Origin: Erysipelotrichaceae bacterium UBA4808
GTDB taxonomy: Bacteria > Bacillota_I > Bacilli_A > Erysipelotrichales > Erysipelotrichaceae
Assembly: GCA_002402585.1 (NCBI GenBank)
Contig: DHGC01000044.1
Coordinates: 1 to 5,729, forward strand
Length of the DNA stretch: 5,729 bases
Reading direction: 5' to 3'
Shown here: one piece after another, positions 1-5,537 of the stretch
Numbering within the stretch: position 1 is the stretch's first letter
Layout: every line of letters starts with the position of its first letter
The notes under the pieces: model-generated
Seen by the model: only the letters and a program-made list of their open reading frames with translations
What the model was told of the DNA's origin: nothing
Database searches by the model: none
Made by a program: the position numbers and the translations under genes

Positions 1-27
1 AGATATTTTTATTTGCTGTAAATCTTT

Positions 28-50
28 AGTGATTTTGTCTAGAAATCACT
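28..50. repeat. Perfect 8-bp inverted repeat with a third direct copy nearby
   Basis: AGTGATTT (28-35) and its exact reverse complement AAATCACT (43-50) can form a hairpin with a 7-base loop. AGTGATTT occurs again at 70-77. No T-run follows on either strand, so a typical intrinsic terminator is unlikely. It may be an operator, or the remnant of a terminator for a gene lying upstream of the window. I see no gene in bases 1-110. Confidence 0.45.
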
Positions 51-112
51 CATATCCATTTATGTGGACAGTGATTTGCATTAGCTTCTATTTCCCCATT
101 TCATGTGTTTAT

Positions 113-249
113 CCCTATACAGAGTGTGCCAGAGATCCGAGATCAGGCTCATACCACACAGCAATCTACCGAACGGCAAGGTGCTAATCCTGTGGAGTTA
201 TCCGAGCGATAGGCCAAGAGTTAAACAGTCCCTATCGTTGATGGGGACT
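113..249 (+). promoter_or_regulatory. Structured leader RNA resembling a diverged SAM-I (S-box) riboswitch, with expression-platform hairpin
   Basis: Several S-box landmarks occur in the right order. CCTATaC (114-120) can pair with GATAGG (208-213) as P1, and AGAG (121-124) follows the 5' strand. GTGTG (124-128) can pair with CACAC (155-159) as the base of P2, with an inner stem of GAG..CC (132-138) against GGCTC (146-150). CAGCAATC (159-166) resembles the S-box AGCAACC, and GGCAAGGTGCTAATCC (175-190) resembles its GCAAGGTGCTAAATCC core. GGA/TCC (194-203) could be a short P4. Downstream, a 10-bp stem (227-236 with 240-249, one G-T pair, 3-base loop) stands before the ribosome binding site. 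Its 5' arm CCTATCG (231-237) is also exactly complementary to CGATAGG (207-213), the 3' strand of P1, so the two structures compete as in a riboswitch switch. Differences from consensus are T for C in AGCAACC, one missing base in the core, an unusual P2 loop, and no U-tract after the hairpin. It may be a decayed or altered-ligand S-box, or another RNA class. Confidence 0.5.
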
Positions 250-272
250 ATTAAATCTCAAGGAGGAAAAAC

Positions 273-662
273 ATGCAAACACAGGATTACGAAGAGGCTA
301 GACGTTATTTCTTGAACAATGCGCAACATGGTTGGAAGTACATGGAATCATTTATCGTCAGTGAACAAATGTTTTAAAGAATGCTTAAAGATGATTTCCC
401 AAGAGGATCTGTCATTCAGCTCGGTAAATATGCAGATTCAAGGACACTCCCTAGGACCAATGTACGGATCAAAGGTTATCCGATTATTGTATCGAGTGGG
501 TATACATTATCTTATTGGGTTACATTTATAATGTATGAGGATAAGTTCAAGGATGAATTAGTGGACTTGTTGGCATACAACATCTCGGATCAAATCGATG
601 AAGATTCTATACGATTAAATGACATTAATTGGATTATCAATCTCATGACCAAGGAAAAATAA
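273..662 (+). pseudogene. Unrecognised small protein gene interrupted by an in-frame TAA
   Basis: A consensus ribosome binding site AGGAGG (261-266) stands 6 bases before ATG 273, which opens a frame reading MQTQDYEEARRYFLNN. It meets TAA at 375-377 after 34 codons. The same frame continues without another stop to TAA at 660-662, so without that stop the product would be 129 residues. An ATG at 381, right after the stop, could restart translation to give a 93-residue product (MLKDDFPRGS...), but I see no good ribosome binding site for it. The downstream part has a beta-rich middle (QLGKYADSRTL, RIKGYPIIVSSGY) and an acidic, isoleucine-rich C-terminus. It shows no signal peptide or membrane segment. 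I do not recognise the family. It follows the S-box-like leader and ends in the bidirectional terminator at 661-686. The best reading is a nonsense-inactivated gene. Coupled re-initiation or a sequencing error are the alternatives. Confidence 0.6.
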
Positions 663-686
663 AAGGCACAATAATTTGCGCCTTTT
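661..686. terminator. Bidirectional intrinsic terminator
   Basis: AAAAGGC (661-667) and GCCTTTT (680-686) form a stem with a 12-base loop. A-rich and T-rich flanks give a U-tract in both directions, and the minus-strand transcript continues as TTTTATTTTTCC. It sits between two convergent units, the broken small gene on the plus strand and the DUF1097-ending operon on the minus strand, and can end both. The stop codon of the small gene overlaps its first bases. Confidence 0.75.
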
Positions 687-708
687 CAATCATTAAGTTA
701 ATAAATCA

Positions 709-1182
709 CTAACTTTTCTTATAAGTCTTCTGAATAGCCAATCCACCCTGCTCAGAAATGTAACCTAATACAGCCCCTGCAATCAATGAAATAACTGTTC
801 CTTTAAAATCAAAGCCAGTCGCAAAATATGCTGAACATCCAATGAATGCGCCAGGTATAAAGCCTAAGAAACTAATATGAGCTTGCCAACACATTCCAGC
901 AGCACCCAACATTACAGCTAAACTTAATGCAATAATAATGCCTAAACTTGGGCTCAATAAATTAAATAACCATACAATCAACCAAGCCCAAAGCACACCA
1001 CTAAAATTGAGAATCAAACTATCCTTCAATCCTTTTACTTTTCCACCACCTGCATAGAAACTTGCCCATGATAGAAAGCCTACATACGTAACTAAACCAA
1101 AAGCTGCGTATTGTGTACTAACTCCAGTCCATATACCAGCTAAAATACCTACGCTGATTCCTACAGCTACTAGAAATGACAT
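709..1182 (-). CDS. DUF1097 family small integral membrane protein
   Basis: A 157-residue, strongly hydrophobic protein that I assign to the DUF1097 family (E. coli YcdZ-like) from its length and its N-terminal pattern of an alternating Gly/Ala/Val helix followed by GFLSWASFYAGGG (residues 35-47). About six membrane segments can be seen, near residues 3-20, 26-44, 57-76, 79-97, 102-122 and 127-146, with a short basic tail (QKTYKKS) probably in the cytoplasm. There is no cleavable signal peptide. The function of the family is not established. Being the last gene of this operon, 14 bases after the TIM-barrel gene, suggests it moves or exchanges the small molecule handled by the two soluble proteins, but that is inference. 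AAAGGA, overlapping the preceding stop, lies about 9 bases before the ATG and supports this start. The operon terminator follows at 661-686. Confidence 0.85.
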   Translation of the reverse strand: MSFLVAVGISVGILAGIWTGVSTQYAAFGLVTYVGFLSWASFYAGGGKVKGLKDSLILNFSGVLWAWLIVWLFNLLSPSLGIIIALSLAVMLGAAGMCWQAHISFLGFIPGAFIGCSAYFATGFDFKGTVISLIAGAVLGYISEQGGLAIQKTYKKS

Positions 1183-1196
1183 TTTTTAATTTTCCT

Positions 1197-2027
1197 TTAT
1201 TTTGTTATTTTTTTGAATGCTTCAGTTTGTGTTTTGATTCCAACTTCAGCTGCAAAACGTTCGATACTTGACGCACCAAAGAAACCATCAATTCCTTCTG
1301 TCTTTGAAATTACATAAGCGGCATCGTCCGGTTCCGCAATTGGGCCACCATGGGCAATGACTAAGATATCTGGATTCACTTTACGACCCGCATTGATGAT
1401 TTTTTCAATACGCTCAACACAGTCATCCAATGTTAAAGCCGTTTGTGCCCCGATTGCGCCTTTTGTCGTTAAGCCCATATGTGCTACAAGAATATCTGCA
1501 CCTGCTTTAGCCATTTTTTCTGCTTGTACCTCATCAAAAACGTAAGGTGTTGTAAGCAAATCAAGTTCATGTGCTTTGCGAATCATTTCGACTTCAAGAT
1601 CATATCCCATACCTGTTTCTTCGAGATTTTGACGGAAAACACCATCAATAAGCCCTACTGTCGGGAAGTTTTGCACTCCGTTAAAACCCATGTCTTTGAG
1701 TTCATTTAAGAATACATTCATGACTCTAAAGGGATCCGTTCCATTGACACCAGCTAAGACGGGGGTGTGTTGAACTACAGGCAATACTTCCGATGCCATC
1801 TCAACCACTATTTTGTTCGCATCGCCATATGCCATCAATCCTGCAAGAGAACCTCTGCCTGCCATTCTATAGCGCCCAGAATTATAAATAATTAGCATGT
1901 CCGCGCCACCCTTTTCACTGAATTTTGCGGTAATACCGGTACCTGCACCTACACCAAGCAAGATCTTTCCATCCGATATTTGCTTGCGATACATTTCCAT
2001 TATTTCTTTTCTTGACATTGTATTCAT
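1197..2027 (-). CDS. Phosphoenolpyruvate hydrolase family TIM-barrel protein (COG5564-type)
   Basis: A 276-residue cytoplasmic protein of the TIM-barrel family annotated as phosphoenolpyruvate hydrolase-like or 'TIM-barrel signal transduction' (PF09370/COG5564). Visible motifs, in order, are GTGITAK (29-35), EKGGAD (38-43), NSGRYR (49-54), GRGSLAG (57-63), GVNGTDP (93-99), GLIDGVFR (125-132), EVE (145-147), AHE (152-154), QAEKMAKAGAD (168-178), AHMGLT (182-187), GGP (227-229) and GASSIER (251-257). The late GGP and G-S-IER motifs are typical of phosphate-binding loops at the end of an (alpha/beta)8 barrel. It is full length. GGAGA, overlapping the stop of the upstream gene, is 7 bases before the first ATG, so that start is preferred over Met4. 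It lies 10 bases downstream of the UPF0261 gene. In plants the two are fused (Tm-1), so a shared complex or reaction is likely. The substrate is unknown, and the family name should not be read as proof of phosphoenolpyruvate hydrolysis. Confidence 0.9.
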   Translation of the reverse strand: MNTMSRKEIMEMYRKQISDGKILLGVGAGTGITAKFSEKGGADMLIIYNSGRYRMAGRGSLAGLMAYGDANKIVVEMASEVLPVVQHTPVLAGVNGTDPFRVMNVFLNELKDMGFNGVQNFPTVGLIDGVFRQNLEETGMGYDLEVEMIRKAHELDLLTTPYVFDEVQAEKMAKAGADILVAHMGLTTKGAIGAQTALTLDDCVERIEKIINAGRKVNPDILVIAHGGPIAEPDDAAYVISKTEGIDGFFGASSIERFAAEVGIKTQTEAFKKITK

Positions 2028-2037
2028 GGTTTATCTC

Positions 2038-3261
2038 CTATCTCGCGTTTTTCTTTGCTTCGATTAAATCGAGTAAGTTTTGTGCCGCTTTTTCTGCAAA
2101 TTCTTTATCGTTGATATGTAAGTCATACTCTTCTAAAGTAATTAGATTCTTATCAATATTATGACGTAATTCATTGAATAATGTCTCATCCGCTTCCTTA
2201 CTATAAAAAGCTTGTCCTTCTGCATCAATCATCGATACACCCTTTAACGGTAACATCAACTTCGTTAAAGCATGACCTTGATTCAATTTTTCCGCAATCT
2301 TTCTACCAATCAAGACATTTTCCTCAACGGTAGTCCTCATAAGCGTTACTGTAGGATTATGTTTATACAGTAAACGATTGGCAAATTTTGCAGGAACCGT
2401 TTCATAAGGCCCGAAGTTACACATATCGACCGCACCTACCGATACCACTTGTGGCACTGCATATTTACCTGCCGCTTCTAAACGATGGGGTCCAGCCGCA
2501 AGAACACCACCAATAATTTCATCTGCCCATTCTGTTGTCGTAATATCCAACACACCTTCAAAATAACCTGAACTGATTAAATCTTCCATTGACTTACCAC
2601 CCGTACCCGTCGCATGGAAAACAAGAACTTCATATCCTTTTGATTCAAGATATTCACGCGCAAACGTAACACATGGTGTTGTGACACCAAACATTGTCGC
2701 AGCGATTAATGGTTTCTTTTCAACCACTGTTTTATTCTCGAAACTAACCATACCGGCGATAGCGAACGCCGCATTGGTGAATATTTTTGTGGATAATGAA
2801 TTTATACCCGAAACATCCACAACGGAAGGCATCATGATGACATCGCTTGTTCCGACATACTGCTCTGTGTTTCCTGACGCTACCGTTGAAACCATCAATT
2901 TAGGTACACCAATTGGTAATGCTCGCATACCCGGTGTCGCAATGGATGTTCCTCCGGATCCCCCAAATGCTAATACTGCATCAAATTTGCCTTCTCTGTA
3001 TAGTTTTGGCAATAGTTTTTCCATACCTTTAGATAGTACTTCAGTTGCCCAAGCTCTATCTTTTTTAGATGCGACTTCTCTGATATCCACACCTACTTCA
3101 TTCGTCACATCCGCATTCGATACATCTGGTAAGAAAGTTGGTTCAAAAACGCCCATATGAACCGTAAATGTCTTTAAACCAAGATTCTCTATGATCTGCT
3201 TAACATATGCATACTCAACACCCTTAGAATCAAAAGTTCCAATTAAAGCGATAGTCTTCAT
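2038..3261 (-). CDS. Tm-1-like ATP-binding domain protein (UPF0261)
   Basis: A 407-residue cytoplasmic protein of the UPF0261 family (COG5441), homologous to the N-terminal ATP-binding half of tomato Tm-1. The length is normal for the family. Motifs are GTFDSKG (8-14) after the first strand; FGGSGGTS (99-106), a glycine-rich nucleotide-binding loop; the long conserved block STVASGNTEQYVGTSD (125-140) with PSVVDVSGIN (145-154); then, in the second Rossmann-like lobe, FHATGTGGKSMEDLI (215-229), TTTEWADE (241-248) and GAVDMCNFGP (276-285). The reaction is not established; plant Tm-1 binds ATP and a viral replication protein. AAGGAG is 7 bases before ATG 3261. An earlier overlapping ATG at 3265 is out of frame. 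It is the first gene of the three-gene operon, follows the operator-bearing spacer, and is transcribed away from the AraC-type regulator on the same strand. Confidence 0.92.
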   Translation of the reverse strand: MKTIALIGTFDSKGVEYAYVKQIIENLGLKTFTVHMGVFEPTFLPDVSNADVTNEVGVDIREVASKKDRAWATEVLSKGMEKLLPKLYREGKFDAVLAFGGSGGTSIATPGMRALPIGVPKLMVSTVASGNTEQYVGTSDVIMMPSVVDVSGINSLSTKIFTNAAFAIAGMVSFENKTVVEKKPLIAATMFGVTTPCVTFAREYLESKGYEVLVFHATGTGGKSMEDLISSGYFEGVLDITTTEWADEIIGGVLAAGPHRLEAAGKYAVPQVVSVGAVDMCNFGPYETVPAKFANRLLYKHNPTVTLMRTTVEENVLIGRKIAEKLNQGHALTKLMLPLKGVSMIDAEGQAFYSKEADETLFNELRHNIDKNLITLEEYDLHINDKEFAEKAAQNLLDLIEAKKNAR

Positions 3262-3309
3262 TCATAGACTCCTTTCTTTTATTCTCGGTTGATCAGACCA
3301 AGAAATTGA

Positions 3310-3338
3310 ATTATTGAAAAACAGTACTGTTTCTTTAA
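3310..3338 (-). promoter_or_regulatory. Putative weak, regulator-dependent promoter of the UPF0261 operon
   Basis: Read on the minus strand, TTAAAG (3338-3333) and AATAAT (3315-3310) are separated by 17 bases. The -10 is good and the -35 poor, as expected for an activator-dependent promoter. The start point would lie about 40 bases before the ATG at 3261. The perfect palindrome at 3319-3332 lies in the spacer of this promoter. Read from sequence only. Confidence 0.35.
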
Positions 3339-3355
3339 CTTAACTGTACTGTTTT
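3319..3355. promoter_or_regulatory. Tandem operator-like repeats, probable target of the adjacent AraC-type regulator
   Basis: AAACAGTACTGTTT (3319-3332) is a perfect 14-bp palindrome. A second copy, AACTGTACTGTTTT (3342-3355), shares GTACTGTTT (3324-3332 and 3346-3354) in the same orientation, 22 bp apart or about two helical turns. Same-face direct repeats upstream of a regulated gene are the usual layout for AraC-family activator dimers. They sit between the regulator's stop codon and the operon's first gene, so this regulator is the natural candidate to bind them. The perfect palindrome could instead serve a dimeric repressor of another family. Confidence 0.55.
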
Positions 3356-3410
3356 GTGAAAAATATGTATATGTATCTATCAATGATATTATTGTGTTTA
3401 CTTCTTATTT

Positions 3411-4607
3411 CTAGTTGTTTTTAGCTTCTTTTATACGACTGTTCGGTGATTGTCCCGTAACTTTCTTAAACATTTTGCTGAATTGCGCATAATCATTATA
3501 CCCAACCAACTCCGCCACATCACGTAATGGAATGTTTTTTTCACTCAATATATCAATAGCCTTATTGATGCGATATTGAACTAAGAAAGTCTTAAAGCAC
3601 GTCCCAACTTCTTTCTTAAACAAAGAGCTTAGATAATTAACCGAAATATGCGAAACCCGTGCCAAGTCACTTAATGATATATCATCATGATAATGCTCCG
3701 CAATATACTTCATCACAAACTCTGCATAGTCATAATGTTTATCTACTCCATCCAACATCTTTAGCATCAGATCATCTTCATTAACCGATCCTGAGGTTTT
3801 AAAAGCTCTAGTTATATCTGTAATGGATGTTTCTAAAGGTATTCTCTCAATCGCAGAACCCCCGACATAACCATGTGCTGAGGTGTTGTTATACATGTAT
3901 TGAACATCTAGTGGAGTTTTTACGGGTCCACCATAAATCATTTTTATACAATTGGGAGATACTCTATCACATGCATCAAACATCTTGATAAGATTATCCT
4001 TCGCGATTTCAATTGAGAATATTTTCTTAGCCCCTAAACTTCCACCATTCGTAAGTCCTAAGTGAGCACAGATGACATCCGCTCCAGCTGATGCCATCTG
4101 CTCTGCTTGTTTCTCATTAAACACAAAAGCTACGGTAAACATATCTCTCTCATGCGCGATTCTTATCGCTTCAACTTCAGTTTCGTAGCATAGACCTTCT
4201 TCTTCCAATGCTTCTCTAAACTTCCCATCAATCAATCCAATTGAAGGATAATTGTTGATGCCATCAAATCCTTTAGACTCGATGTATTCAATATAGGTTT
4301 CAAGGTTGATCAATGGATCTGTCGCATTTAAACCAAATATCAAAGGCACATCCTTTATCAACGGCATTATTTCACGACTACCTAAGTTCATAACCAGTCC
4401 ATTACTGTCTTCAAATGATAAAAAGCCTGCTAATGATCCTCTTCCAAGTTGACGATATCTTCCCGAATTGAGCACAAGTAAAAAGTCTGCCCCACCTTCT
4501 TCCGCATGTTTAGCAGTTATTCCAGATCCTAGAGCCACACCGAGCAAATGTCTGTGTACCTTGATCTGACTTCTTAGATTATCCAATATTACTTGTCTTT
4601 TATTCAT
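3411..4607 (-). CDS. Transcriptional regulator: phosphoenolpyruvate-hydrolase-like TIM barrel fused to AraC-type HTH domain
   Basis: A 398-residue two-domain protein. Residues about 5-270 are a complete PF09370/COG5564 TIM barrel, a paralogue of the enzyme at 1197-2027. It keeps GSGITAK (27-33), NSGRYR (47-52), GRGSLAG (55-61), GLNATDP (92-98), GLIDGKFR (124-131), EVE (144-146), AHE (151-153), AGAD (174-177), AHLGLT (181-186), GGP (226-228) and GGSAIER (249-255). Residues 291-398 are an AraC/XylS DNA-binding domain with two helix-turn-helix units: ISLSDLARVSHISVNYLSSLF (first, 20-40 of the domain) and IPLRDVAELVGYNDYAQFSKMF (second), ending in the typical GQSPNSRIKEA. The barrel takes the place of the usual cupin sensor. 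Because its motifs are intact, it may bind, or even turn over, the same compound as the operon enzyme. It lies upstream of the operon on the same strand. No clear ribosome binding site precedes ATG 4607; the start is supported by alignment with the paralogue's N-terminus. No terminator separates it from the operon, so read-through is possible. Confidence 0.92.
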   Translation of the reverse strand: MNKRQVILDNLRSQIKVHRHLLGVALGSGITAKHAEEGGADFLLVLNSGRYRQLGRGSLAGFLSFEDSNGLVMNLGSREIMPLIKDVPLIFGLNATDPLINLETYIEYIESKGFDGINNYPSIGLIDGKFREALEEEGLCYETEVEAIRIAHERDMFTVAFVFNEKQAEQMASAGADVICAHLGLTNGGSLGAKKIFSIEIAKDNLIKMFDACDRVSPNCIKMIYGGPVKTPLDVQYMYNNTSAHGYVGGSAIERIPLETSITDITRAFKTSGSVNEDDLMLKMLDGVDKHYDYAEFVMKYIAEHYHDDISLSDLARVSHISVNYLSSLFKKEVGTCFKTFLVQYRINKAIDILSEKNIPLRDVAELVGYNDYAQFSKMFKKVTGQSPNSRIKEAKNN

Positions 4608-4619
4608 GACTACACATCT

Positions 4620-4650
4620 ATTATAAAGGAAACTGTTTGTTTAATGTAAG
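4620..4650 (-). promoter_or_regulatory. Putative promoter of the AraC-TIM-barrel regulator
   Basis: On the minus strand a perfect TATAAT (4625-4620) is preceded by CTTACA (4650-4645, four of six matches to TTGACA), with a long 19-base spacer. The ATG at 4607 is only 12 bases after the -10, so the transcript would be almost leaderless, which agrees with the missing ribosome binding site. The promoter lies at the edge of IS30-like DNA and may have been brought or changed by it. The spacer contains ACTGTTT (4632-4638), the same 7-mer as in both operon operators. Confidence 0.4.
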
Positions 4651-4765
4651 CAAATATGTTGGCGAATTGTAAAATGAAGTCGTCCACCGAGGCAAAGTAA
4701 AAGCACCACTCACAGAATCCAAGGTTCATTAAGTTGCCAAACACATGAGAAAGGATCCATGAATG

Positions 4766-4912
4766 ATGCACCTCAATGATACAATGCCCTTGCACAAAGG
4801 ACAACACCTCACACTCAAAGAACGAATTGAAATCCAAGTTCTGAAACGACTTGGAAAATCCCATCGTTTCATTGCTCAACAGCTTCAGCGCAGTCATTCC
4901 AAGCGGTTCTAA
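4766..4912 (+). mobile_element. Remnant of an IS30-family insertion sequence (transposase N-terminus only)
   Basis: A 48-codon frame starts MHLNDTMPLHKGQHLTLKER and continues IEIQVLKRLGKSHRFIAQQLQRSHS. This is the IS30-family N-terminal helix-turn-helix pattern (HLTLEERIEIQ..L..G.S...IA..LGRS.STI). It breaks off after RSHS at about 4901, and the frame then ends at TAA 4910-4912. The DDE catalytic domain and the right end are absent, so it cannot transpose. Bases from roughly 4650 to 4765 probably include the left leader of the element (for example GAATTGTAAAATGAAG near 4664-4679), but I cannot fix its terminal repeat. The right-hand break coincides with the start of the peptidase S51 remnant, so a deletion has fused the two. 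Confidence 0.7.
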
Positions 4913-5418
4913 AAATGCCTGGTATTTTATGAGTGGTAATGGAGAGACAACGATGGTTGGTCAATGGGTGTTTTGAATCTCACAGCACTTCCCAGTATCC
5001 AACAAGAATACTTGATGGATCTGGTGAAGCAAACCGATGTATTTCTTGTGAATGGTGGAGATGCTTTATATTTAGCGTATTGGATGAAATAATCTGGGTT
5101 TGCGGATCTACTTCCTACATTGGATGCGGTCTATGTCTGGTTAAGTGCTGGTAGTATGGTGATCACACCTCGGATCGGTGAAGAGTTTGTAAGCTGGTAT
5201 CCCCGGATTAAAATGATCGAACATTGAATTTTGTAGACTTAAGCATCTTTCCGCATCTCAATCATGTGGATTTTTCTGATAATACGATGGAGAATGCAGA
5301 ACTATGCGCTGCTATTCTTGAACATCCTGCTTATGCGATGGATAATCAGACAGCGATTCGTTTTGAGAAGGGTGTGGCGGAAGTGATCTCAGAGTATGAA
5401 TGGATAGAATACAATTAG
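4902..5418 (+). pseudogene. Decayed peptidase S51 / PepE-like (type 1 glutamine amidotransferase fold) gene
   Basis: Pieces of one peptidase S51-family protein lie in three frames. The first, GSKNAWYFMSGNGETTMV, runs from about 4905 to 4958. The second has GWSMGVLNLTALPSIQQEY, then VFLVNGGDALYLAYWM (residues before 5090), then after an in-frame TAA (5090-5092) SGFADLLPTLDAVYVWLSAGSM and TPRIGEEFVSW. The third, after a shift near 5200-5220, has LNFVDLSIFPHLNH, NTMENAE and PAYAMDNQTAIRF, ending at TAG 5416-5418. The nucleophile elbow LSAGS is present (Ser codon 5144-5146), with Trp where the family usually has Gly before it. About the first 45 residues expected for the family are missing, replaced by the IS30 fragment. 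An intact relative would be a cytosolic serine peptidase or hydrolase of roughly 200 residues. One stop, two frameshifts and the missing start make it non-functional. Confidence 0.8.
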
Positions 5419-5460
5419 TTGAGAACGTTCGGTACCCACTTTAACATACCAGCACTCTAG

Positions 5461-5495
5461 AAAATAGCCTCTGAAACGGTTCAGAGGCTATTTTT
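5461..5495. terminator. Strong bidirectional intrinsic terminator
   Basis: AAAATAGCCTCTGAA (5461-5475) pairs perfectly with its reverse complement at 5480-5494 across a 4-base ACGG loop. That gives a 15-bp stem with A-run and T-run flanks. It lies between the convergent peptidase S51 remnant (+) and the deacetylase gene (-) and can end transcripts from both sides. Confidence 0.9.
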
Positions 5496-5537
5496 ACATT
5501 ATATGAGATTAAAATTTGCAATTAACATAAGCTAGAA

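Noticed and set aside
121..260. Group II or group I intron core in the leader region
   Set aside because: A GTGTGCC-like start was considered, but no domain V hairpin, intron protein or group I core motifs follow, and the S-box reading explains more of the sequence.
103..531. Two 70-codon plus-strand frames over the leader and the start of the small gene
   Set aside because: The first runs through the structured leader RNA. The second is out of frame with the ATG that has the AGGAGG site. Neither has its own translation signal.
2681..3160. Plus-strand open frame of 159 codons inside the UPF0261 gene
   Set aside because: It is antisense to a full-length conserved gene, has no plausible promoter or ribosome binding site, and its composition follows from the opposite strand's codons.
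4610..4897. Minus-strand open frame of 95 codons
   Set aside because: It lies opposite the IS30 transposase remnant, which has recognisable family sequence on the plus strand. The minus reading resembles no family and has no ribosome binding site.
4933..5154. A 73-codon frame in the peptidase S51 remnant
   Set aside because: The family resemblance lies in the other frames, so this is a shadow in the decayed gene.
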